A stretch of DNA of 64,000 bases from positions 1,488,001-1,552,000 of the forward strand of contig NZ_BCMZ01000001.1 in the NCBI RefSeq assembly GCF_001485535.1, given 5' to 3'. The position numbers were made by a program, and so were the translations under genes. The first letter of the stretch is position 1; each line of letters begins with the position of its first letter. Below are positions 24,662 to 33,566 of this stretch, piece after piece. The stretch is from Halobacterium sp. CBA1132. GTDB lineage: Archaea > Halobacteriota > Halobacteria > Halobacteriales > Halobacteriaceae. The notes beneath the pieces were generated by a model. That model saw nothing but the letters and a program-made list of their open reading frames with translations. It was not told the DNA's origin and did no database searches.

Positions 24662-25671
24662 GGCGTGACGACGATTTTCCCCACGGTGTCGCGGTTCTGC
24701 ATCGCGGCGAACGCCGCGCCGGTTTCTTCGAGCGCGTAGGTCTCGTCGATTTCCGGGGAGAGGTCGCCGCTCGCCGCGAGGTCGACGAGTGTTTCGAGGT
24801 CGCCCTGCGTCCCCATCGTGGAGCCGATGATTCGCTTGTGACCGAGGAACAGGTCCGCAACGTCGATTTCCGAGCGCCCACCCGCGGTCCGCCCGCAGAC
24901 GACCATGCGTCCGCCGCGGCGGAGCACGCGCTGGCCGAGTTCGGTGTACTCGCCGCCGAGGTGGTTGAGCACGGCGTCCGGGGTGCCGACGGCCTCCACT
25001 TCCGCTCGGAGTTCGTCCGTGTCAGTTCCGCGAATCGCGTGGTCGAGTCCGAGGCCGGTCACGCGGTCGAGTTTCGACTGCGAGGACGACGTGCCGACCG
25101 TTCGCGCGCCGAGTACGTCCGCGAGTTGGACCGCAGCGACGCCGACACCGCCCGTGACGCCCGGGACGAACACGAGGTCGGTCGGCCCGACCTCGGCGCG
25201 GCGGAGCATGTGGTAGGCGGTCACGTACGCCGTCGGCAGCGCCGCCGCGGTGGTCGTGTCGAGGCCGTCGGGGAGCACGACGAGTCGGCTGGCGTCCACT
25301 CGCGCTTGCTCGGCGAGGCCGCCGTGGAACAGCGAGAACTCCGCACAGAGGTTCTCGGGACCCTCCCGGCAGAACTCGCACTCCCCGCACGTCTCGTTGG
25401 GGCAGAGCACGACGCGGTCGCCGGGTTCGACACCCGTGACGTCCTCGCCGACGCCGCGTACGGTGCCGGCGACGTCGAGGCCGCTGACGAACGGGAGGTC
25501 GTCGGCGTCGACCATCGCGGAGTCGCCCTCCAGAATCCAGAGGTCGTGGCGGTTGATGGCGCACGCTTCCACGTCGACGACGGCGTCGCCGGCGCCCGGT
25601 TCGGGGGCCGGTCGGTCGACGACGCCGACGCCGTCGGGGCCGGTCAACTCGGTGAATGCTGCGGCACGCAT
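24658..25671 (-). CDS. Zinc-type alcohol dehydrogenase-like oxidoreductase (MDR superfamily)
   Basis: NAD(P)-dependent medium-chain dehydrogenase/reductase, 337 residues, substrate unknown. ACAINRHDLWILEG near 36-49 and LPFVSGLDVAGTVRGVGEDVTGVEPGDRV near 59-87 are the GroES-like catalytic domain; CPNETCGECEFCREGPENLC near 90-109 has the four Cys of the structural zinc site. The catalytic-zinc Cys (usual position in ACAIN) is replaced in context by Asn-Arg-His, so the enzyme may be quinone-oxidoreductase-like. The Rossmann domain has VPGVTGGVGVAAVQLA near 155-170. It is convergent with the helicase gene. Confidence 0.9.
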   Translation of the reverse strand: MRAAAFTELTGPDGVGVVDRPAPEPGAGDAVVDVEACAINRHDLWILEGDSAMVDADDLPFVSGLDVAGTVRGVGEDVTGVEPGDRVVLCPNETCGECEFCREGPENLCAEFSLFHGGLAEQARVDASRLVVLPDGLDTTTAAALPTAYVTAYHMLRRAEVGPTDLVFVPGVTGGVGVAAVQLADVLGARTVGTSSSQSKLDRVTGLGLDHAIRGTDTDELRAEVEAVGTPDAVLNHLGGEYTELGQRVLRRGGRMVVCGRTAGGRSEIDVADLFLGHKRIIGSTMGTQGDLETLVDLAASGDLSPEIDETYALEETGAAFAAMQNRDTVGKIVVTP

Positions 25672-25757
25672 CGCGTCGGCGTTCGTCCGGCTGTCGGATA
25701 GGAATACGGGTGGCCGCCGCCTCTGCCTTTATCCCGGTGCGCGGCCAACACTATCGG

Positions 25758-26270
25758 ATGGAGACACTCGTGGCCGCGGCGACGGCGATAGCGCAAGCGG
25801 GCTCCGGGCTCGACATCGACGTCACGCTCGGACAGGGGCTCGCGGGCGGCGCCGTGGGCGCGTTCCTGACGACGCTCGTTGTGGGCGCCATCGCGGTCGC
25901 GGTGTTCCCCGAGCGCACCGAGACGTTGATGGCGCGCGTCCTCGACGACCCCGTGAACTCGTTCGCGTACGGCCTGTTCAGCGTCCTCGCGCTGGCCCTG
26001 ATGGCGGTGCTGCTCGTGTTCACCGTCGTCGGCATCGTCGTCGCGCTCCCGCTGGTGCTGGTCGCGTACGTCGTCTGGGCGGTCGGCGCCGCCGTCGCCT
26101 ACCTCGCAATCGCCGACCGGCTGGTCGGCCACGAGGACGGCTGGCTGAAGGCGCTGCTCGTCGCGGCGACCATCAACGGCGCGCTCGCGGCGACCGGCGT
26201 CGGCGCCCTCCTCGCGGTCGTCGTCGGCATCACGGGCTTCGGCGCCGTCCTCCAGCCGTACCTCGAGTGA
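25758..26270 (+). CDS. Conserved small membrane protein (170 aa)
   Basis: Function unknown. ATG at 25758 begins METLVAAATAIAQAG, perhaps a short helix, then four hydrophobic segments at about 33-52, 73-97, 97-116 and 130-163. The middle contains VFPERTETLMARVLDDPVNSFAYG, a loop pattern common in haloarchaeal membrane proteins related to bactofilin-associated or DUF-type helices (tentative). It is Ala/Val/Leu-rich with no ion-pair motif typical of carriers. It sits between a divergent dehydrogenase gene and a convergent histidine kinase. Confidence 0.7.
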   Translation: METLVAAATAIAQAGSGLDIDVTLGQGLAGGAVGAFLTTLVVGAIAVAVFPERTETLMARVLDDPVNSFAYGLFSVLALALMAVLLVFTVVGIVVALPLVLVAYVVWAVGAAVAYLAIADRLVGHEDGWLKALLVAATINGALAATGVGALLAVVVGITGFGAVLQPYLE

Positions 26271-26273
26271 CAG

Positions 26274-27377
26274 CTATCGGACGCGCCCGACGAGGCGCTC
26301 CCAGAGCCCGGGGCGCGCCGTCGCGTCAGGTAGCCGGAACCGGACTGTCGTCCCCTCCCCGTCGTCGGTGAAGTCGACGCTGCCGCCGGATTCACGGACC
26401 GTCCAGTAGACCAGCCAGAGGCCGAGGCCGCTGACGTGCGAGAGCTCCGTCTCCTCGGGCTGGTCGAGCACGTGGTACTGGTGGCCGGGGATGCCCGAAC
26501 CCGTGTCCGAGACCGACACGACAACGTCGTCGCCCGGCGGGTTCGTCACGGACGCCGTGATGTGTACGTCGTCGTTGTGTTCGACGGCGTTCGAGAGGAC
26601 TTCGTAGAGCGCGTCCGCGAACGCCGGGTGCGCCGACACCACCGCGTCATCGCTAGTCTCGACTTCCACGTCGGCTTCGGGGTAGCGCTCGCGGAGCCGT
26701 TCGACGGCGTGCGCGAGGACGGCGCCGGCGTCCTGCTCGCGGCAGGCATTGCTCTCCCAGATGTCCAAGATGCGGCGCGTGCGCTCGCTGTTCTCCAGCA
26801 ACTCGGTGACGTGGTTGCGCGCGACCGTGACGTCCTCGTCGCCGTCGCCGACCTTGTCTTCGAGGTTCTGGAGGTGGCCGTCGACGACCGACAGCCCGTT
26901 GCGGAGATTGTGCCGGAGGACGCGCTGGTTCATCGTGAGCAGTTTCACGAGGTCCGCCAGCCGCGTCCGCTTCTCCTCGGCGGCGACCGCGTAGAGGCTC
27001 GTCTGCGCGCCGACCGCGAGCCCGAGCCACATCGCGAACACGACCATGAACTCGGTGTCGACGACCGGGTGGCCCTCCAGTTGCCAGACGAGCGCGACGG
27101 CGACCGCGAGCAGCGAGAACGCCACGCCGGTCAACAGGGTCAATCCCGCCGCGCGAACGACCCCCGTCGGGCTGATGTCGCGGCTCTCCGCGTCCACGCC
27201 AGAGTAGACGAGCGTCGTCGCGAGCGCGCCGACGATGAGCGCCTCCAGCCCCACCGCGACGGTCCAATCCACGTGGAACCCGTAGCCGACGGCGGCGACG
27301 TACCCGAGGACCGCGTACGCGAAAAACCACCAGTGCGCGACCGAGGCTGCCGGTCGGTCGCGCTCCCGTTTCGCCAT
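26274..27377 (-). CDS. Membrane-bound sensor histidine kinase
   Basis: Two-component kinase of 367 residues. The first 130 residues carry about four membrane helices and no large outside loop, so it may sense membrane state or partner proteins. QRVLRHNLRNGLSVVDGHL contains the phospho-acceptor His156 in the haloarchaeal H-box style (L-R-H-N-L-R-N), EVLSNAVEHND near 252-262 is the N box, VSVSDTGSGIP the G1 box and VSGLGLWLVYW the G2 box. ATG at 27375-27377 is favoured over a codon seven residues earlier, as it gives the typical Lys/Arg-rich cap. No response regulator is next door. Convergent with the small membrane protein gene by three bases. Confidence 0.9.
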   Translation of the reverse strand: MAKRERDRPAASVAHWWFFAYAVLGYVAAVGYGFHVDWTVAVGLEALIVGALATTLVYSGVDAESRDISPTGVVRAAGLTLLTGVAFSLLAVAVALVWQLEGHPVVDTEFMVVFAMWLGLAVGAQTSLYAVAAEEKRTRLADLVKLLTMNQRVLRHNLRNGLSVVDGHLQNLEDKVGDGDEDVTVARNHVTELLENSERTRRILDIWESNACREQDAGAVLAHAVERLRERYPEADVEVETSDDAVVSAHPAFADALYEVLSNAVEHNDDVHITASVTNPPGDDVVVSVSDTGSGIPGHQYHVLDQPEETELSHVSGLGLWLVYWTVRESGGSVDFTDDGEGTTVRFRLPDATARPGLWERLVGRVR

Positions 27378-27514
27378 AGTTTCACCTATTCGAGGCACGG
27401 ACCGTTAATGCGTCGGCGTTTTCGTCGCCGTCAGCGGCGAATGAACGCTTTTCCGACATTTCGGAGCGTCCTCTCAGTCTCGTCAGTGTCGGCCGGTTTG
27501 CGACGGTCTTCGAC

Positions 27515-27685
27515 TCACTTTGCGCGCTGCAACCGCCACGCGGCGAGCGCCGCGCCGACCGCAGCGACGGCGGCGCCGAGCGCGAGGCGGCGGGTCGACA
27601 GCCCACTCACGCGTTCGTCGTCGCTGTCGGTTGCTGTGACGCGTTCACCGACGCGCTTCAAGTACGGCGTGAAAACGACCGGCAT
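27515..27685 (-). CDS. Small membrane protein (56 aa)
   Basis: MPVVFTPYLKRVGERVTATD then SDDERVSGLSTRRLALGAAV and a second half AAVGAALAAWRLQRAK. One membrane helix (about residues 34-51) with basic residues on both sides; the basic C-terminus suggests an inside location for the tail. It begins 40 bases downstream of the Lhr helicase end, on the same strand, and could be the last gene of that transcript. Unrecognised, but codon use and start context are normal. Confidence 0.55.
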   Translation of the reverse strand: MPVVFTPYLKRVGERVTATDSDDERVSGLSTRRLALGAAVAAVGAALAAWRLQRAK

Positions 27686-27725
27686 ACGCGAGTTGCGCCG
27701 GCAGCGAGGATAAGCGCTTCGCCGG

Positions 27726-30497
27726 TCAGTCGTCGACGTGCTCGCGGACGCGCTCGTGGAACGCGCGCAGCACCGCGTCCTCGTCGTCGGCGAGCACCAC
27801 GTCGCTCGCCGAGAGGGTCGCCAGCCCGAACGACAGCGGCGACGGCGACTGCAGCGTCGTCTCCGTGACCTCGATATCGCCCGACTGGACGCCCGCCAGC
27901 ACCTCGCGAACGCCCGCCAAATCGAGTTTGTCCTCGATTAGCTCGCGGTACGTCTCGTCGAGCACGGCGAAGTCTTCGAGGCCCTCCGCGAACCCGAGCA
28001 GCATCTCGCTTGCGACCTGTTGTTTGCTCGCGGACTTCTCGCGGCCCTTGTAGCGCTTCAACACGAGCAGCGACCGGGTCGCGTCGATGCGGAAGTACCG
28101 CTGGAGGAGGTCGGTGCCGTCGAGCGCCGCGCGCAGCGTCTCGCGGGCCGTCTCCGGGTCGGTCTTCCGCAGGAGTTGTGCCACGTCGACTTTGCGGTTC
28201 AGCGGCATCGCGAGCGTGAAGCCGTTGTCCGCCACGGAGACGGCGACGTTCGCGTTCGCCTCGTTCGCACAGCGGTAGGCCAACAGCCGCGAGAGGCCGT
28301 CGTTGAACCGCCGGCCGTACGGCGTTCGCACGTGGTAGCGCCGCCGGTACTCGTCGCGGTCCTTGACCTCTTCGACGGCGATGCGGTCGGTCGTGCTGAC
28401 GCTCTCGACGCCCGCGTACTGAATCTGGTCGTCGTACATCCGGGCGAGCGCGCGCACCGCGTTCGCGTCCACGGGGAACTCGCGCAACCACCGCCGCACG
28501 GCGGGCGCACCGCCCTCGTCGTACCGCTCGACTAGCTCGGTCTGGAAGCGCGCGATTTCCCGGCCGAGGTCGTACGACAGCGGGAGGCGCTCGGAGAACC
28601 ACGACGGCACGGTCGCGCGCTCGCTCGTCCGGTCGACGTACACCTTCGACCCGCGGCGGTAGCGGTACGCGAACCGATCCCCGCCGAGCACGAACACGTC
28701 CCCGGCTTCGAGCGTGTCGAGGTAACTCTCGTCGAGTTGGCCGACCCACTCGTCGTCGCCGCGCACGTGGACGTTCACCGCGAACGAGTCCGGAATCGTC
28801 CCGAGGTTCTGGAGGAGAATCGGGCGCGCGAGCCGACCGCGCTTCCCGATGAGTCGCTCGCCCACCTCGAAGTCCGGGTAGTGGTGCGTGCCCGACGTCG
28901 GGTCCTCCGGGTCGCCGTCGTCGCCCCCCGGCGGGTCGTTCTCGTCCCGCCAGATTTTCGCGTACACGTTCCGGTCTTCGAGACCGTCGTAGCCCGCCGT
29001 GAGGTACCGGAACAGGCTCTCGAAGTCCGCGTCCGTGTACTCGCGATACGGGTACGCCGACCGCAGCGTCGCCCGCACCTCGCGCTCGGGGAGCGGTCCC
29101 TCGATTGCCATGCCGTAGACGTGCTGTGCGGCGACGTCGTGCGCGCGCTCGGGGATGTGGACGCGGTCCACGAATCCCTGTTCGGCCTGCTGGAGCATCA
29201 CCGCGCACTCCACGAGTTCGTCCCGGTCGAGCGCGATGACTCTCCCAGTCACCGTCCGGCCGGGTCGGTGGCCCGCGCGCCCGACGCGCTGGAGGAGACT
29301 GGCGACGGATTTGGGGGAGCCCACCTGCACCACGAGGTCGATGTGGGGCATGTCGATACCGAGTTCGAGGCTCGTGGACGTCGTGGTCACCGACAGCGAC
29401 CCCTCCTTCAACTGCTGTTCGACCTCGGTGCGCCGGTCCTTCGAGAGGCTGCCGTGGTGGCACGCGGACTCCTCGTCATCGACGACGCCGCGCTCGCGGA
29501 GGTTCTCGAGGACGCGCTCGGCGCCCGAGCGCGTGTTCGTGAACACGAGCGTGCTGTCGTTGTCTGCGACGAGGTCACCGAGTTCGTCGTAGAACGCGTC
29601 GTTGACGGCGCCCGTCGAGGCGTTCACGAGGTCCGGCGTCGGGCACGACAACTGGAGGTCGTAGTCGCGCGCGAACCGCGCGTCCACGATTTCGCACTCG
29701 CGAGCGTCGCCGCTGCCTCGCGGACGCTGCCCGCTCGGCTCGTCCGCAGAACGAGACTCCGCGCTGTCGAATCCGACGAGGAACCGAGCGATGTCTCCGA
29801 GCGGCTCCACCGTCGCCGAACAGCCGATGCGAGTGAACCCGCCGGCGAGTCGCTGGAGGCGTTCGAGGCTCACCGAGAGGTGCGTCCCCCGCTTGGAGTC
29901 GGCGAGGCTGTGAATCTCGTCGACGACCACGTACTCGACGCTGCGGAGCTTCTCCCGGAACTTCGGCGAGTTCAGCAGAATCGCCAGCGTCTCCGGCGTC
30001 GTATTGAGAATGTGCGGCGTCGACTCCAGCATCTGCTGGCGCTCGTAGTCGGAGGTGTCACCGTGGCGAATCGCCTGCCGGACGTCCGTCTCGACGCCGC
30101 GCTCCGCGAGTCGCCCCGCGATACCGTCCAGCGGGTTCGCGAGGTTGCGCTCGATGTCGTTCGCGAGCGACTTCAGCGGCGACACGTACAGGCAGTAGAC
30201 CTCGTTGTCCAGTCCTTCCGCCTGCTCGCGCTCGAACAGTTCGTTCAAAATTGCGGTGAACGACGCGAGCGTCTTCCCCGACCCAGTCGGCGCGGCAACG
30301 AGCGCGTTCTCGCCCCCGTGAATCAGCGGAATCGCCTCCCGCTGGGGCGGCGTCAGACAGCCGCCGTCCTGCTCGGGCGGCCCGAAGCGGTCGACCCACC
30401 ACTCCCGGACTGCGGGGTCGAGCGCGTCCAGAATCTCGCGGTCCGAGGACTGATGGTCGTCTGCCGACCGCGTCGCCGCCTCCGACTCGGGACCCAT
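27726..30497 (-). CDS. lhr: Lhr-type DEAD/DEAH-box ATP-dependent helicase
   Basis: Superfamily 2 helicase of 923 residues acting on DNA or RNA-DNA hybrids in repair. TPPQREAIPLIHGGENALVAAPTGSGKTLASF near 48-79 is the Q and Walker A region, VSPLKSLANDIERNL motif Ia, TPETLAILLNSPKFR Ib, VVDEIHSLADSKRG the DEIH box, GCSATV the SAT motif, and GRAGHRPGR motif VI. A winged-helix and Lhr C-terminal (DUF-type) domain follow through residue 923. ATG 30495-30497 starts MGPESEAATRSADDHQ. Residues about 245-270 (SAESRSADEPSGQRPRGSGD) look like an in-frame palindromic insertion between RecA-like domains 1 and 2. Upstream is a large non-coding inverted-repeat block. Confidence 0.93.
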   Translation of the reverse strand: MGPESEAATRSADDHQSSDREILDALDPAVREWWVDRFGPPEQDGGCLTPPQREAIPLIHGGENALVAAPTGSGKTLASFTAILNELFEREQAEGLDNEVYCLYVSPLKSLANDIERNLANPLDGIAGRLAERGVETDVRQAIRHGDTSDYERQQMLESTPHILNTTPETLAILLNSPKFREKLRSVEYVVVDEIHSLADSKRGTHLSVSLERLQRLAGGFTRIGCSATVEPLGDIARFLVGFDSAESRSADEPSGQRPRGSGDARECEIVDARFARDYDLQLSCPTPDLVNASTGAVNDAFYDELGDLVADNDSTLVFTNTRSGAERVLENLRERGVVDDEESACHHGSLSKDRRTEVEQQLKEGSLSVTTTSTSLELGIDMPHIDLVVQVGSPKSVASLLQRVGRAGHRPGRTVTGRVIALDRDELVECAVMLQQAEQGFVDRVHIPERAHDVAAQHVYGMAIEGPLPEREVRATLRSAYPYREYTDADFESLFRYLTAGYDGLEDRNVYAKIWRDENDPPGGDDGDPEDPTSGTHHYPDFEVGERLIGKRGRLARPILLQNLGTIPDSFAVNVHVRGDDEWVGQLDESYLDTLEAGDVFVLGGDRFAYRYRRGSKVYVDRTSERATVPSWFSERLPLSYDLGREIARFQTELVERYDEGGAPAVRRWLREFPVDANAVRALARMYDDQIQYAGVESVSTTDRIAVEEVKDRDEYRRRYHVRTPYGRRFNDGLSRLLAYRCANEANANVAVSVADNGFTLAMPLNRKVDVAQLLRKTDPETARETLRAALDGTDLLQRYFRIDATRSLLVLKRYKGREKSASKQQVASEMLLGFAEGLEDFAVLDETYRELIEDKLDLAGVREVLAGVQSGDIEVTETTLQSPSPLSFGLATLSASDVVLADDEDAVLRAFHERVREHVDD
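29699..29747. repeat. In-frame palindromic insertion in the Lhr helicase
   Basis: Inverted repeats CGCGAG/CTCGCG (29699-29704, 29717-29722) and GCGGAC/GTCCGC (29720-29725, 29742-29747) are nested in a stretch coding for a Ser/Gly/Arg/Pro-rich loop of about 25 residues between the first and second RecA-like domains. Less regular than the other members. Confidence 0.5.
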
Positions 30498-30597
30498 CCT
30501 TCGCGTGTGCTTGGCTCCCGTACGGCAAGTGTCTGACGCCGCTAGGGGTTTTGGTTTGGTATGGGTTTTTCGTGGCCGTCGTTGCTTACGACTCCTC

Positions 30598-30914
30598 GAA
30601 AGCCCCGAGGCTGTAGACTCGGGAGGCTCGTTGCGCTCCTCGCTCGCTACGCTCGCTGCGGTGCTTACTTCGCCTGCCTTCGTCTACAGCCTCGCCCCTT
30701 TCAGTCCACCCCGCTACCGGCTGACCAACCGGCTACGGGCGGATTGAAAGGGGCGGCGAGCTCGCGCTTGCCTGGTCGTCTCGCGACGGTGAGCCGAACG
30801 TAGTGAGGCGAACGCCGGGAGAGCTTGCTCTCCCGGAACAAGCACCGCAGGAACGAGCGCAGCGAGTGACGAGGAGCACAGCGAGCGAACGACCGCGAGC
30901 CCGCCGGGGCTTTC
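30598..30914. repeat. 317-bp non-coding block built as a long imperfect inverted repeat
   Basis: No credible gene lies between the Lhr start (30497) and 31011. The outer arms are a perfect 10-base pair, GAAAGCCCCG (30598-30607) and CGGGGCTTTC (30905-30914). Inside, GAGGCTGTAGAC (30607-30618) pairs perfectly with GTCTACAGCCTC (30682-30693), and the AAGCACCGCAG near 30839-30849 pairs with CTGCGGTGCTT near 30656-30666. GCCCCTTTCA-type arms at 30694-30720 and 30728-30754 pair imperfectly, and CCGGGAGAGC/GCTCTCCCGG near 30815-30836 is a perfect 10-base hairpin. GAGCGNAGCGAG words recur. It could be a MITE remnant or encode a structured RNA. Confidence 0.65.
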
Positions 30915-31010
30915 TAGGTGTTCACGGCAGCGTTCCCGAGCGCACCTGCCTACCGAAGCCACGAACACGTACCCCGAACCGTTAACCGCCTTCCGGCCGC
31001 GGCTTCGGGT

Positions 31011-31796
31011 ATGCAACTGACGTTCCTCGGGACGGGGAGCGCGATGCCGACGGGAGACCGGATGCAGACCGGACTCCTCCTCGAGCGCGCGGCGGGAACC
31101 GCCGCGAATGGAGCGAGCGGGCAGGACGCCCGCGAGCAGCCCGACAGCCGGCTGCTCGTGGACTGCGGGAGCGGCGTGCTGCACACGCTCGCGCGGACTG
31201 ACGTGGGCTACGAAGGCGTGGACACGGTGTTGCTCACTCACCACCACCTCGACCACGTCAGCGACCTCCTGCCGCTGCTGAAGGCGCGCTGGCTCGCGGG
31301 AGAGGAACACCTCACCGTCGTCGGGCCGACGGGAACGGAGGAGTTGGTGACGGACCTGCTGGACGTTCACGAATACCTGCAGGACCGCGTGGACCTCACG
31401 CTCCGGGACGTCGACGTGGGGGGCTTCGAGGTGGCGGGCTTCGACGTCGAGGCCATCGAGACGCGGCACTCGATGCCGGGGCTGGCGTACAACTTCGACG
31501 GCGAACTCGCGTTCAGCGCGGACACCGAAGCGTTCGCCGGGATGGCTGCGTTCGCGGACGGCTGCGACGTGCTCGTCCACGACTGCTCGTTCCCCGACGA
31601 GGTGGACGTCTCGAACCACCCGACGCCGACCCAACTGGGGGAGTCGCTCGCTGGCGCGGACGTCGACGAACTGTACTTGACGCACCTCTACCCGCACACG
31701 GACGGGAAGCACCGCGAGATGCAGGAGAGCATCGAGGAACACTTCGACGGCCACGTCGCGTTCGCGCGGGACGGCCTCGTCGTCGAAACCCAGTAG
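31011..31796 (+). CDS. Metallo-beta-lactamase-fold hydrolase, RNase Z-like
   Basis: A 261-residue MBL-fold protein with the opening MQLTFLGTGSAMPTGDR of RNase Z/ElaC-like enzymes, which trim pre-tRNA 3' ends; haloarchaea also have shorter relatives of unknown substrate, so I keep the name generic. LTHHHLDH (residues 75-82) is the zinc-binding H-x-H-x-D-H motif, LVDCGSGVLHTL near 49-60 precedes it, and DCSFPDE, LYLTHLYPH give the remaining metal ligands. Residues about 26-45 (RAAGTAANGASGQDAREQP) are an in-frame palindromic insertion between LLLE and DSRLLVDCG. ATG 31011 follows a TATA-like GTTAACC patch by about 28 bases. Confidence 0.85.
   Translation: MQLTFLGTGSAMPTGDRMQTGLLLERAAGTAANGASGQDAREQPDSRLLVDCGSGVLHTLARTDVGYEGVDTVLLTHHHLDHVSDLLPLLKARWLAGEEHLTVVGPTGTEELVTDLLDVHEYLQDRVDLTLRDVDVGGFEVAGFDVEAIETRHSMPGLAYNFDGELAFSADTEAFAGMAAFADGCDVLVHDCSFPDEVDVSNHPTPTQLGESLAGADVDELYLTHLYPHTDGKHREMQESIEEHFDGHVAFARDGLVVETQ
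31089..31133. repeat. In-frame palindromic insertion in the RNase Z-like gene
   Basis: Two perfect hairpins: GCGGCGG/CCGCCGC with a 3-base loop (31089-31105) and GCGGGC/GCCCGC with a 5-base loop (31117-31133). They encode about 18 Ala/Gly/Ser/Gln/Asp-type residues in a loop close to the N-terminus and keep the frame. Confidence 0.7.
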
Positions 31797-31797
31797 T

Positions 31798-32286
31798 TCA
31801 GGCGTCGCTGTCCTTGTTGACGGTGGCCTCTAGGTCTCGCTGTTCGGCTCGCGTGCCCAGTGTCACGAGCACGTCACCGGACTCGATGACTTCCTCGTCG
31901 CCGGGGTTCGCGATGGTGTCGCTGCCGCGCTGGATGGCAAGCAGCGTCGCGCCGGATTCTCCAATCGTCGAGGCACCCACGGAGTTCCCGGCCAGCGGCG
32001 AGTCGTCGGTGACATCGAACCACTCGATGCGGGCGTCGCCGACGGGCACGTCAGCGGTCTCGGATTCGGCGGGCTGGAAGTACGCACCGCCGAGGACGGC
32101 GCCGAACTGGCGGGCCTCCTCGCCCGTGAGCTCCGCGACGCGTTCGGCGTCACCGTCGCCGGCGGGCTGGCGGTACAGCGTCCGCGTGCCGTCGTGATCG
32201 ATGACGACCGACAGCCGGCCGCCGGCGGCGAGGTCGAGTTCGTACTTTCGGCCGACGTTCGGGAGGTCGGTCTCGCGGACAGTCAT
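31798..32286 (-). CDS. Antiporter regulatory subunit with TrkA-C (RCK-C) domain, KhtT-like
   Basis: Cytoplasmic regulatory partner of the cation/proton antiporter encoded just upstream, 162 residues. The N-terminal half (MTVRETDLPNVGRKYELDLA, then GGRLSVVIDHDGTRTLY) matches KhtT-type proteins, and the C-terminal half ADVPVGDARIEWFDV ... ATLLAIQRGSDTIANPGDEEVIESGDVLVTLGT is an RCK-C domain that binds small ligands and gates partner transporters. ATG at 32284-32286 is preferred over an upstream in-frame codon. The antiporter gene stops 43 bases upstream, on the same strand, so they form an operon. It is convergent with the RNase Z-like gene. Confidence 0.88.
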   Translation of the reverse strand: MTVRETDLPNVGRKYELDLAAGGRLSVVIDHDGTRTLYRQPAGDGDAERVAELTGEEARQFGAVLGGAYFQPAESETADVPVGDARIEWFDVTDDSPLAGNSVGASTIGESGATLLAIQRGSDTIANPGDEEVIESGDVLVTLGTRAEQRDLEATVNKDSDA

Positions 32287-32328
32287 CACGCCGAGGTTCG
32301 ACGGGCGCCCGCAAAAGCCCACCGCCGC

Positions 32329-33546
32329 TCACTGCGCGTCGGCCCACGGGAGGACCGCCCACAACTGGTCGCTGTACCGCATCGCGAGCGTGCCGAGGAT
32401 GCTCGTCGCGAGCACGTAGCCGACGGTGAACGCGGGCACGCGTTCGGTGAGCACGGGCGTGGTGCCGACGCTGGCGGCGAGCGCGGCGATGACGAGCGCG
32501 AACTCGCCGCGGGGTGCGAGCGCGGACCCGACGCGGAACGCGCGCCGCGGTTCGAGGTCGAACTGGCGGCCCGCGTAGTAGCCGGAGACGTACTGGCCGG
32601 GAATCGTGATGGCGACGGCGACGGCGACCGCCCACGCCTCGCGGGTGATGAGCGCGGGGTTCGTGGAGAGTCCGACCGCGAGGAAGAACAGCGCCGCGAA
32701 CAGGTCCCGGGACGGCGACAGCAATCCCTCCACGCGGTCAGTGAGCGTCGTCCGGCCGACGGCGGTGCCGACGAGGAACGCCGCGACCGCGGCGCTCACG
32801 CCCGCTCGGTCGCCGAGGCCGGCGACGGTCGCCGCGACGCCGAGCGCGAGCAACACGAACAGCTCCCCGGATTCGACGTCGAGGAGGCGCTCGACGACCT
32901 TCGTCCCGCGGAGCGCGACCACCGCGCCAGCCGCGACGAGCGCGACCACGACGGCGACGTCGACCGCGAGCGCGCCGACGTCGGTGGCGCCGAGCAGGAC
33001 CGCCGACAGTACCGCGAGGTAGCCCGCGGTCGCCACGTCCTCGACGACGACGACGGACAGAATCGCCTCGCTCTCGGGGTTGGCAATCCAGTCCAACTCC
33101 AGCAGGAGCTTCGCGACGATGACCGTCGAGGAGTTGAACAGCACGCCCGCGAGCACGAGCGACGCCACCCAATCGAACCCCAACAGCAGGCCGACCGCGA
33201 ACCCCAGCGGGAGGCTCACGCCCACGTCGATGGCGCCGCCCGCCAGCACCTGATCGCCCTTCTCGAAGAGCGCGTCCAGGCTCAGTTCGAGGCCGACGAA
33301 GAACAACAGCAACACGACGCCGAGGTCCGCCAGCAGCGCGACCGTCTCCGGGTCGGCGACGAGCGTCGGCCGGTATCCGAACACGGTGGGCGCGTGCGGC
33401 CCGACGAGCATCCCGACCACGAGATATGCGGGGATGACCGACTGCCCGACCCGGCGCGCGAGCAGGCCCGCTGCCGCCAGCGCCACCAACACCAGCCCGA
33501 TACCGAGCAGCGTCAAGTCCGCCACGCCGCCCACTCGCGGCGCCAC
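32329..33546 (-). CDS. CPA2-family cation:proton antiporter (KefB/KhtU-like)
   Basis: Inner-membrane exchanger, probably K+ or Na+ for H+, of about 405 residues with some 12 helices. VGQSVIPAYLVVGMLVGPHAPTVFG near 28-52, FFVGLELSLDALF near 82-94, and the GVLFNSSTVIVAKLLLELD segment near 134-152 match the CPA2 core; ALAPRGEFALVIAAL near 340-354 is the second ion-path repeat. It lacks a TrkA-N domain, consistent with using the separate RCK-C protein encoded next. The start is a GTG, either 33546 or 33525 (VADLTLLGIG), and I cannot decide between them. The gene follows the aerotaxis transducer by 20 bases on the same strand. Confidence 0.88.
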   Translation of the reverse strand: MAPRVGGVADLTLLGIGLVLVALAAAGLLARRVGQSVIPAYLVVGMLVGPHAPTVFGYRPTLVADPETVALLADLGVVLLLFFVGLELSLDALFEKGDQVLAGGAIDVGVSLPLGFAVGLLLGFDWVASLVLAGVLFNSSTVIVAKLLLELDWIANPESEAILSVVVVEDVATAGYLAVLSAVLLGATDVGALAVDVAVVVALVAAGAVVALRGTKVVERLLDVESGELFVLLALGVAATVAGLGDRAGVSAAVAAFLVGTAVGRTTLTDRVEGLLSPSRDLFAALFFLAVGLSTNPALITREAWAVAVAVAITIPGQYVSGYYAGRQFDLEPRRAFRVGSALAPRGEFALVIAALAASVGTTPVLTERVPAFTVGYVLATSILGTLAMRYSDQLWAVLPWADAQ

Positions 33547-33566
33547 CGAGAAAGCCGTTGCCCTCC

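Noticed and set aside
28890-28960. Gly/Asp/Pro-rich stretch in Lhr as a second insertion
   Set aside because: No clear hairpin pair was found there; it may be an ordinary halophilic loop.
30694-30754. CRISPR-like repeat (ATTGAAAG-type words)
   Set aside because: Only one pair of imperfect inverted arms exists and no regularly spaced direct repeats or cas genes.
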